Origin: Streptomyces sp. NBC_00670
Lineage (GTDB): Bacteria; Actinomycetota; Actinomycetes; Streptomycetales; Streptomycetaceae
Assembly (NCBI RefSeq): GCF_036226765.1
Contig: NZ_CP109017.1
Coordinates: 620,001-684,000, forward strand
Direction: 5' to 3'
Length of the DNA: 64,000 nt
The notes under the pieces were generated by a model that saw only the letters and a list, made by a program, of their open reading frames with translations, ran no database searches and had not been told where the DNA came from. The position numbers and the translations under genes are program-made. Positions 57,582 to 64,000 of the stretch are shown one piece after another. The stretch's first letter is position 1, and every line of letters begins with the position of its first letter.

Positions 57582-60017
57582 GTGACGAGCGAGTCCGCGC
57601 TCCCCGAGGAGTCGAGCGCCGAACCCGATGTGGTCGCGTTGGCCAAGGTGGTGGCCGTACAGCGGGCCGAACTGGACCGGCTGCGGAGCGCGACGACGCT
57701 GGCGGCCGTCCTCGAACGGGCCAAGGGCGCGGTGATGGCCCTCACCGGCCGCTCCGCGGACGCCGCCCACGAGGAACTGCTCCGCCGCGCCGAGGCCGCG
57801 GGCCGCACGCTCGTCGAGGAGTGCTGGATCACGCTCGGCGGCACGGCGGGGTGCGGACCGGAACAGCAGGAGCCCGCGCCCTGCCCCGGCACGGAACCGG
57901 CCGTGCACGTCCCGGCCGAGTACGGCGCGAGCGCCATCGAGGCCGCGGCCACCTCCGAAACCGGTCCGGCCGGTGACGTCGACTCCGCCGGGGCCGCCGT
58001 TCTCGCGGGCATCGCCGAGGCCCTCGTCGGGGTGTCCGGCCCCGAGGAGCTGGCGCACCGGCTGCGCGAGCACCTCGCCGGCGCCGTGATGGCGGACGGC
58101 GTACTGATCTACGCCGGGCTGCCCGCGGGCGGGCTGCGGCTGGCCGCGCACGCGGGCGTCACCGAGACCGTCGCCGCCCAGTGGCGGCACGTGCCGCCGC
58201 TCAGCGGCATCGCGGCCCTGGAGGCGATACGCACCCGGCGGCCCTACTGGCTGGACGACCCCGGGCGCGACGAGAAGAGCTGGTCGCTGATCGGCGCCCC
58301 GGAGCGCTGGCCGACCCGCGCCTGGCTGCCGGTGCTCACCGAGGGCGGGACCACCGCCTCCCTGGGGATACTGCGGGCCACGCCGTCGGCGTTCACCCCC
58401 GCCGCCAAGGCGCTGCTGCGGGCGACGGCGCTGCTCTGCGCCGACCGGCTGCGCGGCTTCCTCGCGGCGCCGGACCTGGTGGCCGCCGACCCGCTGCGGG
58501 ACACCGTCCAGACGGTGTTCGACGCGTTGCCCGGCCCGGCCGTCCTCCTCGTCCCGCTGCGCTCGGCGGCGGGCGAGGTGGAGGACTTCCGCATCGCCGC
58601 GGCGGCCCCGCGCGCGGTCGACGTCGCCGGGCGGCGGGGGCGGCAGCTGGTCGGGCTGCGGGTCCTGGAGTGCTACCCCACCGTCGTCGGCGAGCCGCTG
58701 TGGGAGGGGTACCACCGGGCGCTCGCCACCGGGGAGCCGTACGAGGGCGAGCCCTTCGTGTACCAGGAGGTGGCGGCGGGCGTCCCGGAGAGCTCGACGT
58801 ACTCCGTGCGGGCCGTCCGCTCCGGCGACGCGCTGGTGGTGACCTGGATCCGGCACGACTCCTCGGACCGCGAGGAGCAGCGCCTGGCGGAGTTGCAGCG
58901 GCTGGGCAACCTGGGGTGGGCGGACTGGGACCTGGTCGGCGGGCGGGCCACCTGGTCCCCGCAGGTCTTCACCATCCTCGCCCGCGAGCCGGCCCGGGGC
59001 ACGCTCTCGCTCACCGACCTCCCGGAGCACGTCGCACCCGACGACGCGCCCGTCCTGCGGCACGCGGTGGGCGAGCTGCTGGCGAAGGGCCGGCCGCTCG
59101 ACATCCCGTTCCGCGTCCACACGGTCCGGGGTGTACGGCACCTGCGGCTCGTCGCCGAGCCGGTGACGGACGCCGACGGCAGCCCGCTGGAGGTGCACGG
59201 CTTCCTCCAGGACCACACCGCGCAGCGCAGCGCCGAACTCGCCCTGGTGGAGAGCGAACGCGCGATGCTGACCCAGCACGGCGCGCTGCTGGCGGAGCGC
59301 ACGCTCGCCGACCGGCTGCAGCACACGCTGCTGCCGCTGCCGCGCCGGCCGCTGTCCCTGGCCGGACTGCGGGTCGATGTGGCGTACCGGCCGGCCCAGT
59401 CCGGCATCCATGTCGGCGGCGACTGGTTCAGCGCCATCGAACTGCCCGACGGTTCCGCCCTGTTCGTGGTCGGTGACGTGGCCGGGCACGGCATAGACGC
59501 GGTCGCCACCATGGCCCAGCTGCGGTTCACCGCCAAGGGCATGATCATCACCGGTTCGACGCTGACGGGCGCGCTGATCCGGCTCAACGCGCTGCTGCTG
59601 CACACACGCGACGCCAAGACGACGGCGACGCTGGTGCTGGCCCGCTACGAACCCGGGCGGCGCCGGCTGGTCTGGGCGCAGGCGGGCCATCCACCGCCGC
59701 TGCTGCTGCGTCAGGGCGCGGCCGGTTATCTGGACCGGCCGGCCGGGGTGCTGCTCGGCGCGCGGCACGATCCGTCGTTCGCCGAGGCGGAGTTCCGTCT
59801 GGAGCCCGGCGACCATCTGCTGTTCTACACCGACGGTCTGGTCGAGCGGCCCGCGGAGGGGCTGGACGTGGGCTTCGACCGGCTCGCCCGGGCCGCCGCC
59901 GCCCTGCACCCGGAGGGCCCCGGCCCGCTGCGGCCGCTGCTCGACGCCATGCTGGAGGGCGAACTGCGCGACGACGTCTGTGTGCTGGACGTCCACCTGC
60001 CACCGGACGCCGGCTGA
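57582..60017 (+). CDS. ANTAR-GAF-PAS SpoIIE-type phosphatase
   Basis: An 811-residue sensor phosphatase. The N-terminus (about 35-80) is an ANTAR-like three-helix unit, LAAVLERAKGAVMALTGRSA followed by AHEELLRRAEAAGRTL. A GAF domain (about 140-290), two PAS-like regions (about 310-420 and 430-560) and the SpoIIE/PP2C domain (about 585-811: GGDWFSAI, GDVAGHGI, LFYTDGLVER) follow. An ANTAR unit normally binds RNA hairpins at the C-terminus of response regulators, so its place before a phosphatase is noteworthy. The GTG start at 57582 lacks a clear RBS. The probable target is an anti-anti-sigma factor encoded elsewhere. Confidence 0.85.
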   Translation: MTSESALPEESSAEPDVVALAKVVAVQRAELDRLRSATTLAAVLERAKGAVMALTGRSADAAHEELLRRAEAAGRTLVEECWITLGGTAGCGPEQQEPAPCPGTEPAVHVPAEYGASAIEAAATSETGPAGDVDSAGAAVLAGIAEALVGVSGPEELAHRLREHLAGAVMADGVLIYAGLPAGGLRLAAHAGVTETVAAQWRHVPPLSGIAALEAIRTRRPYWLDDPGRDEKSWSLIGAPERWPTRAWLPVLTEGGTTASLGILRATPSAFTPAAKALLRATALLCADRLRGFLAAPDLVAADPLRDTVQTVFDALPGPAVLLVPLRSAAGEVEDFRIAAAAPRAVDVAGRRGRQLVGLRVLECYPTVVGEPLWEGYHRALATGEPYEGEPFVYQEVAAGVPESSTYSVRAVRSGDALVVTWIRHDSSDREEQRLAELQRLGNLGWADWDLVGGRATWSPQVFTILAREPARGTLSLTDLPEHVAPDDAPVLRHAVGELLAKGRPLDIPFRVHTVRGVRHLRLVAEPVTDADGSPLEVHGFLQDHTAQRSAELALVESERAMLTQHGALLAERTLADRLQHTLLPLPRRPLSLAGLRVDVAYRPAQSGIHVGGDWFSAIELPDGSALFVVGDVAGHGIDAVATMAQLRFTAKGMIITGSTLTGALIRLNALLLHTRDAKTTATLVLARYEPGRRRLVWAQAGHPPPLLLRQGAAGYLDRPAGVLLGARHDPSFAEAEFRLEPGDHLLFYTDGLVERPAEGLDVGFDRLARAAAALHPEGPGPLRPLLDAMLEGELRDDVCVLDVHLPPDAG

Positions 60018-60134
60018 CCCGTGCGGCCCACCCGCGTGCGATAACCGGCGCCCGGCGGGGAAGGCGCGAGGAGAGCGGGCCGTACGGTCGGGCCGCGGAA
60101 GTCCTCCGCAGGAGACGGACCCCGGGAAGGGCGC

Positions 60135-60560
60135 ATGGATTCCAGTACCTGGACGCTGATCGTCGTGGTCGCGCTCGTCTGCGCGGCCGTTCTCGGTGTC
60201 GCCGTCGCTCTGCTGCTGCGCCTTGTGCGCACGCGCCGCGAGCTGCGGCGGGCGGGGCTGCCGACCGGGCCGCGCTGGGTCTTCTGGGGCGCGGTGCTCT
60301 ACCTGGTCCTGCCGACCGACGTGCTGCCGGACCCGGTCTACCTGGACGACATCGGCGTCCTGCTCCTCGCTCTGCGCTCGGTGAGCGCGCCGCTGCGGGC
60401 GGCGCGGCGCACCGGGCGGCTCCCCGGGCAGGGGAGCACCGGGCGGTTCCCCGGACGCGGGGCCGGGCGGGAGACCGGACCTGGGACCGAGTGGGAGACG
60501 GGACGCGAGACCGGGCGGGCGGCGACCGAGCGGATCAGTCCGCCGGATGCCCGGGCGTGA
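60135..60560 (+). CDS. YkvA-like DUF1232 membrane protein
   Basis: A 141-residue protein with one N-terminal transmembrane helix (about 7-30), a basic stretch RRELRRAG, and the DUF1232 core LYLVLPTDVLPDPVYLDDIGVL shown here in part as YLVLPTDVLPDPVYLDD at about 56-72. The last 50 residues are Arg/Gly/Thr/Glu-rich with ETGRETGR-like repeats and look disordered. The function of the family is unknown. Its 3' end overlaps the convergent flavin reductase gene by 26 bp, tail to tail. Confidence 0.82.
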   Translation: MDSSTWTLIVVVALVCAAVLGVAVALLLRLVRTRRELRRAGLPTGPRWVFWGAVLYLVLPTDVLPDPVYLDDIGVLLLALRSVSAPLRAARRTGRLPGQGSTGRFPGRGAGRETGPGTEWETGRETGRAATERISPPDARA

Positions 60561-61023
60561 TGCCCGCCGCGTCCGACAGCCGGAACACCCGCTCCCCCTC
60601 CTCCGCCGGCCGTCCGCCGCCCCACAGCGGGGTCAGCAGATGACCGACGTGGTCTCCCCCGTCGACGCGCCGCTCGACGGCGCCGACGCACCACGCGACC
60701 GGCTCCCGCAGGACGGCGGTGCCGTCCGGGCCGGGGTCCCAGCCGGTGCGGGCGAACTTGTCCGTGTCGTCCCCGGTTTCGCCCCCGAACAGTTCGGCGA
60801 GCGCGCGCTGGTGCCGGCCGAGCAGGTGTACGGCGAGCCGGTCGGCCGACCGGGCCACACGGCAGGTGCGGTTCCGCTTGGACAGCCAGACCATGAACCG
60901 CACCGGTTCGATCGAGGTCTGGGAGGCGAACCCCACCAGACACCCCGCCCGTTCCCCGCCGGCGACGGCGGTCACCACGTACATCTCGGGGTCCAGCCGG
61001 CCGATGAACGCGTCGAGGTCCAC
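60535..61023 (-). CDS. Flavin reductase-like FMN-binding protein
   Basis: A 162-residue protein of the flavin-reductase/split-barrel family. DPEMYVVTAVAGGERAGCLV, GFASQTSIEPVRFMVWLSK and SADRLAVHLLGRHQRALAEL correspond to the conserved FMN-contact region. It may supply reduced flavin to a monooxygenase or act as an independent reductase. GTG at 61023 has GGGAGGGG 8 nt upstream. No dependent oxygenase is adjacent. The gene overlaps the DUF1232 gene tail to tail, so transcription of both could interfere. Confidence 0.85.
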   Translation of the reverse strand: MDLDAFIGRLDPEMYVVTAVAGGERAGCLVGFASQTSIEPVRFMVWLSKRNRTCRVARSADRLAVHLLGRHQRALAELFGGETGDDTDKFARTGWDPGPDGTAVLREPVAWCVGAVERRVDGGDHVGHLLTPLWGGGRPAEEGERVFRLSDAAGITPGHPAD

Positions 61024-61195
61024 GACGATCCCCTCCCTCTCACCTCCCTCCCTGCCCGGGAACCGCCCCCGCGAACTCAGTCGTCGGCCGGACCCGGGGC
61101 GCTCCCCGCAGGCCCGGCGCGGACATCGGCGCGCCCAGCGGTCACCCCACGCCCGTGACCGGCACGGCAGCGTGCACCCCGCTCATGGAACGTGC

Positions 61196-62374
61196 TCAGA
61201 ACGCGTAGCGGACGTCCAGCCAGGGCGCGTGCCGGGCGACGAGCGAGCGCAGCGTGTCCACCGCGTCGCGCTTGACGTCGTTGCGGTACCGCACGTTGGT
61301 GTCGCCGTTCTGGGAGCGCTTGGGCTGCTGGATGGCGGGCGTCCAGAGCAGTTCCTCGGCGCGCGGGTGCCAGCCGAGGTTGACCTCGTGCAGGGGCGCG
61401 TTGTGCGTGAGCATGATCACCTCGGCGCGGGCCTGTTCCTTGACCCGGGCCGGCAGGACGTCGTCCATGTGCTCGAGCAGCTCCGCCCAGGCCTGCCGCC
61501 AGCCGGGCCGGATCACCACCGGCGAGAGGTTGAAGTGGACCTCGTACCCGGCGTCGAGGAAGTCCCCGGCGGCGGCGATCCGCCGGGCGACGGGGCTGGT
61601 GCGCACGTCGAGCACCCGGGAGTCCTCCGCCGGCATCACCGAGAAGCGGATCCGGGTCCGCCCGCGCGGGTCCAGGGCCAGCAGGTCGGGGTTGACGAAC
61701 TTGGTGGCGAAGGAGGCCTTGGCGGTGGGCCAGCGGCGGAAGGCGGCGACGAGGTCGGCGGTGTTGTCGCAGACGAGGGCGTCGACCGCGCAGTCGCCGT
61801 TCTCCCCGATGTCGTAGACCCACGCCTCGGGGTCGCACTGGTTCGGTTCCGTCTTGCGGCCCTGCGCGGCGACGTGGCGGCCGAGGTGGGCGACGGTCCG
61901 CTCGATGTCGGTGAAGACGGTGATGGGGTTGGCGTAGCCCTTGCGGCGCGGCACGTAGCAGTAGGCGCAGGCCATGGCGCAGCCGTTGGACGGGCCGGGG
62001 GCGATCCAGTCGGCGGAGCGGCCGTTGGGGCGCGTCACCAGCTTCTTCCGTACGCCGAGGACGAGCGTCTCGCGCTTGACGCGCACCCACCGCTCGACGT
62101 TGCCCGCGTTGCCGTGCAGGTCAGGGATGCGCCAGTGCGAGTCGACCTCGGTCACCCGGGCGTCGGGGAAGCGGGCCAGGATCTGCCGGCCGCGCGGGGA
62201 GGCGGCCGCGGCGGGTTCGGCGTGGATCTCCCGGACGGCGAGCATGCGGCGCGCCTCGGGCGAGTCCCGGAAGGGGGCGGCGCCCGCCGGGGACGCCGGA
62301 GGCGCCGGCAGCTCGTCGAGGCCGAACAGGGCGTCGGCCTCTCCGGCGGGCCGCCGGGATGCGGGGGTGCTCAT
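61196..62374 (-). CDS. Spore photoproduct lyase family radical SAM protein
   Basis: A 392-residue radical SAM protein. The Fe-S cluster motif CAMACAYC (C132, C136, C139) has the CxxxCxxC spacing. VRVKRETLVLGVRKKLVTRP precedes it, and FNLSPVVIRPGW and RYRNDVKRDAVDTLRSLV follow. It matches the spore photoproduct lyase family, which in Bacillus repairs UV thymine dimers in spore DNA. Cys180, about 41 residues after the cluster, is a candidate for the catalytic hydrogen-donor Cys. ATG at 62374 is preferred over longer frames. Activity in actinobacterial spores is not established by sequence. Confidence 0.85.
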   Translation of the reverse strand: MSTPASRRPAGEADALFGLDELPAPPASPAGAAPFRDSPEARRMLAVREIHAEPAAAASPRGRQILARFPDARVTEVDSHWRIPDLHGNAGNVERWVRVKRETLVLGVRKKLVTRPNGRSADWIAPGPSNGCAMACAYCYVPRRKGYANPITVFTDIERTVAHLGRHVAAQGRKTEPNQCDPEAWVYDIGENGDCAVDALVCDNTADLVAAFRRWPTAKASFATKFVNPDLLALDPRGRTRIRFSVMPAEDSRVLDVRTSPVARRIAAAGDFLDAGYEVHFNLSPVVIRPGWRQAWAELLEHMDDVLPARVKEQARAEVIMLTHNAPLHEVNLGWHPRAEELLWTPAIQQPKRSQNGDTNVRYRNDVKRDAVDTLRSLVARHAPWLDVRYAF

Positions 62375-62412
62375 CGTCGGGCTCCGGGACCAGGTGGGCG
62401 GGGGGAACGGAC

Positions 62413-62432
62413 GGGGTCGACATGTCGACCCC
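62413..62432. promoter_or_regulatory. Perfect 20-bp palindrome
   Basis: GGGGTCGACATGTCGACCCC is self-complementary over all 20 bases. It lies 39 nt upstream of the radical SAM start and 63 nt upstream of the small gene at 62495, in the divergent gap. It contains two overlapping GTCGAC cores but not the TGTCGACA of the catabolic island. It is a candidate operator. Confidence 0.6.
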
Positions 62433-62494
62433 TTCGCCCCCAGGGTACGAGGGGCCCCGTCCCCCGTGCGGCTTCCTGCCCCTACGCTCTCCCC

Positions 62495-62851
62495 ATGAAG
62501 CAGACGGAGATCATCCTGCGGGCCATCGGCGTGCTGACCGAGACGAACGCGCTGACGCGCCGGATCGCCCAGGACCAGGACGCGGAGCTGGACCCGGCGG
62601 AGAGCCAGCTCGGCTCGCTGGTGACGGAGGTCTTCCCGACGGTGGAGGTGCCCGCGGACGCGGGGCCCACGGAGGCCGGGCAGGCGGTCGCGGACGCGTA
62701 TCTGCCGGCGGCCATCTCCCTGGTGGGAGCGTTCGCCTTCCTCTTCTCCGAACTGGCGGAGGTCCATGACGCGGGCCGGACGGACGTCACGACGGCGTCG
62801 CTGCTCCAGGATCTGGCGCTGCGGCTGTCGCGCGCGACGGACGAGTCCTAG
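62495..62851 (+). CDS. Small helical hypothetical protein
   Basis: A 118-residue soluble protein, mostly helices ([54 protein letters not shown]) with an acidic middle ([15 protein letters not shown]). I do not recognise the family. ATG at 62495 has no RBS and is 8 nt after a TACGCT -10-like hexamer, so the message is probably leaderless. It diverges from the radical SAM gene across the 20-bp palindrome. After the stop, the 14-bp unit AGGAGGTACCGGGC occurs twice at a 16-bp period (62850 and 62866). Confidence 0.65.
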   Translation: MKQTEIILRAIGVLTETNALTRRIAQDQDAELDPAESQLGSLVTEVFPTVEVPADAGPTEAGQAVADAYLPAAISLVGAFAFLFSELAEVHDAGRTDVTTASLLQDLALRLSRATDES

Positions 62852-63047
62852 GAGGTACCGGGCTCAGGAGGTACCGGGCCCCGTCCCGTTGGGCCTTTCG
62901 GGTGGATTAGCGGCGGCGGGGCACCCATTGGGGGCAATGAACGCCCCGGCGCCCCGGACGCACGGAGAGGATGCGACATGTGGTGCCCGGGGCCTCGCCC
63001 CGGCGCCCGCGCAGGTCTCCCTGGCGTCCCACGAGAGCAAGCCGCCG

Positions 63048-64000
63048 ATGACACACACCGAGCAAGCCGGGCAGGTCACGTCTGTCCCGGGTGAGTCCGC
63101 ACCCCCTCCGCGTCCGCGTCCCGGCGCGGTGGTGGTGAAGTGGCTGACGACGACCGACCACAAGACCATCGGCTCCCTCTACCTGATCACGTCGTTCGCG
63201 TTCTTCCTGCTCGGCGGGGTGATGGCCCTCTTCCTCCGCATCGAACTGGCCCGCCCCGGGTTGCAGCTCCTCTCCAACGAGCAGTACAACCAGGCATTCA
63301 CGATGCACGGCACCGTGATGCTGCTGATGTTCGCGACCCCGCTGTTCTCCGGCTTCACCAACTGGATCATGCCGTTGCAGATCGGCGCGCCCGATGTGGC
63401 GTTCCCCCGGCTGAACATGCTGGCCTACTGGTTCTACCTGTTCGGTTCGCTCATCGCGGTCGGCGGCTTTCTGACCCCGGACGGCGCCGCCTCGTTCGGC
63501 TGGTTCGCCTACAGCCCGCTGACCGACATGGTGCACTCGCCGGGCGTCGGCCACGACATGTGGATCCTGGGCCTGGGACTGTCCGGCTTCGGCACGATCC
63601 TCGGCGCGGTCAACTTCATCACCACGATCATCTGCATGCGTGCCCCCGGCATGACGATGTTCCGGATGCCGATCTTCACCTGGAACGTCCTGCTCACCAG
63701 CGTGCTGGTGCTGTTCGCCTTCCCGGTGCTGGCCGCCGCACTGCTCACCCTGGAGGTCGACCGCAAGTTCGGGGCGCACGTCTTCGAGGCCGCCAACGGC
63801 GGACCACTGCTGTGGCAGCACCTGTTCTGGTTCTTCGGGCATCCGGAGGTGTACATCATCGCGCTGCCGTTCTTCGGCATCGTGACGGAGGTGATCCCCG
63901 TCTTCGCCCGCAAGCCGATCTTCGGCTACATGGGTCTGGTCGGCGCGACCATCTCCATCACCGGGCTGTCCGTCAGCGTGTGGGCGCACCACATGTTCGT
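63048..64000 (+). CDS. ctaD: Cytochrome c oxidase subunit I, partial at right edge
   Basis: The first 317 codons of an aa3-type cytochrome c oxidase subunit I gene, cut by the window edge. [18 protein letters not shown] opens the protein. The first haem-ligand His is in [10 protein letters not shown] and the Cu(B)/Tyr cross-link region in [14 protein letters not shown]; the His pair VWAHHMFV is just reached. About seven transmembrane helices are complete. No ctaC or ctaF lies upstream; the previous gene is an unrelated small protein. This may therefore be a stand-alone second ctaD, unlike the usual ctaCD(F) cluster. ATG at 63048 has only a weak GAGAG RBS. A 7-bp hairpin (62987-63003) lies in the 5' region. 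Confidence 0.93.
   Translation, partial: MTHTEQAGQVTSVPGESAPPPRPRPGAVVVKWLTTTDHKTIGSLYLITSFAFFLLGGVMALFLRIELARPGLQLLSNEQYNQAFTMHGTVMLLMFATPLFSGFTNWIMPLQIGAPDVAFPRLNMLAYWFYLFGSLIAVGGFLTPDGAASFGWFAYSPLTDMVHSPGVGHDMWILGLGLSGFGTILGAVNFITTIICMRAPGMTMFRMPIFTWNVLLTSVLVLFAFPVLAAALLTLEVDRKFGAHVFEAANGGPLLWQHLFWFFGHPEVYIIALPFFGIVTEVIPVFARKPIFGYMGLVGATISITGLSVSVWAHHMF

Noticed and set aside
61024..61195. A small gene in the 172-bp gap before the radical SAM stop
   Set aside because: Only frames of about 14-22 codons exist on the minus strand, with no RBS; nothing supportable.
62413..62432. The 20-bp palindrome as an extra GntR site
   Set aside because: It contains GTCGAC cores but not TGTCGACA, is 25 kb from the island and has no paired site. 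Kept as a separate candidate operator.
1..64000. tRNA, rRNA or riboswitch genes
   Set aside because: No tRNA-like T-loop/anticodon pattern, rRNA segment or recognisable riboswitch was seen in any intergenic space; a covariance-model scan would be decisive.

Overview
The window is high-GC actinobacterial chromosome, almost certainly Streptomyces. The evidence is third-position GC bias throughout, many GTG starts, a WhiB-family Fe-S regulator, an SsgA-like sporulation protein, two SpoIIE-type phosphatases, an F420-dependent oxidoreductase and several copies of a Streptomyces-style dispersed intergenic repeat. No tRNA, rRNA, CRISPR array, integrase, transposase or phage gene is visible. The first 29 bases hold nothing recognisable; the right edge cuts a ctaD gene.

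Layout. 0-17 kb is ordinary housekeeping and accessory sequence: a permease, a soluble transhydrogenase, a secreted NPP1 protein, a PucR-type regulator, a Gfo/Idh/MocA oxidoreductase, a catalase, a FUSC membrane protein, an AlkZ-like protein, a coupled nucleotidyltransferase/BON/metallophosphoesterase operon, a SpoIIE phosphatase and a WhiB protein.

17.3-41.8 kb is the notable part: a catabolic island of about 24 genes, apparently under one local GntR/FCD regulator (19795-20535). Eight exact TGTCGACA sites lie in five intergenic regions of the island. They are joined by near-matches and arranged in pairs 52-53 bp or 63 bp apart (five or six helical turns). In at least two promoters the site sits at exactly the same place between -35 and -10. 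The inferred regulon is: a secreted repeat-rich protein; the regulator itself; a six-gene operon of two FAH-family hydrolases, an amidohydrolase, a carboxylesterase, a CMD protein and an SDR; a two-SDR operon; an oxidase/ABC importer/VOC operon; an SDR/lactonase/oxidase operon; and a DRE-TIM lyase-like/CMD/CoA-transferase/thiolase operon. The last three proteins resemble the 3-oxoadipate to succinyl-CoA plus acetyl-CoA end of aromatic degradation. Importer, esterase, oxidases, lactonase-like and C-C hydrolase-like enzymes together suggest uptake and stepwise breakdown of an oxygenated cyclic or aromatic compound. I cannot name the substrate.

41.8-52 kb holds a DUF4032 protein, a universal stress protein, an unusual two-component pair (response regulator fused to a thioredoxin-reductase-like module, and a cyclic-nucleotide-type sensor kinase), an F420 oxidoreductase, a divergent 4-hydroxybenzoate hydroxylase-like monooxygenase, a membrane pseudokinase and an SsgA-like protein.

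52-64 kb holds an aldo/keto reductase, a DUF1206 membrane protein, an operon of three small genes, an RpiR-type regulator, an ANTAR-PAS-SpoIIE phosphatase, small membrane and flavin proteins, a spore-photoproduct-lyase-like radical SAM protein and the start of a stand-alone cytochrome oxidase subunit I gene.
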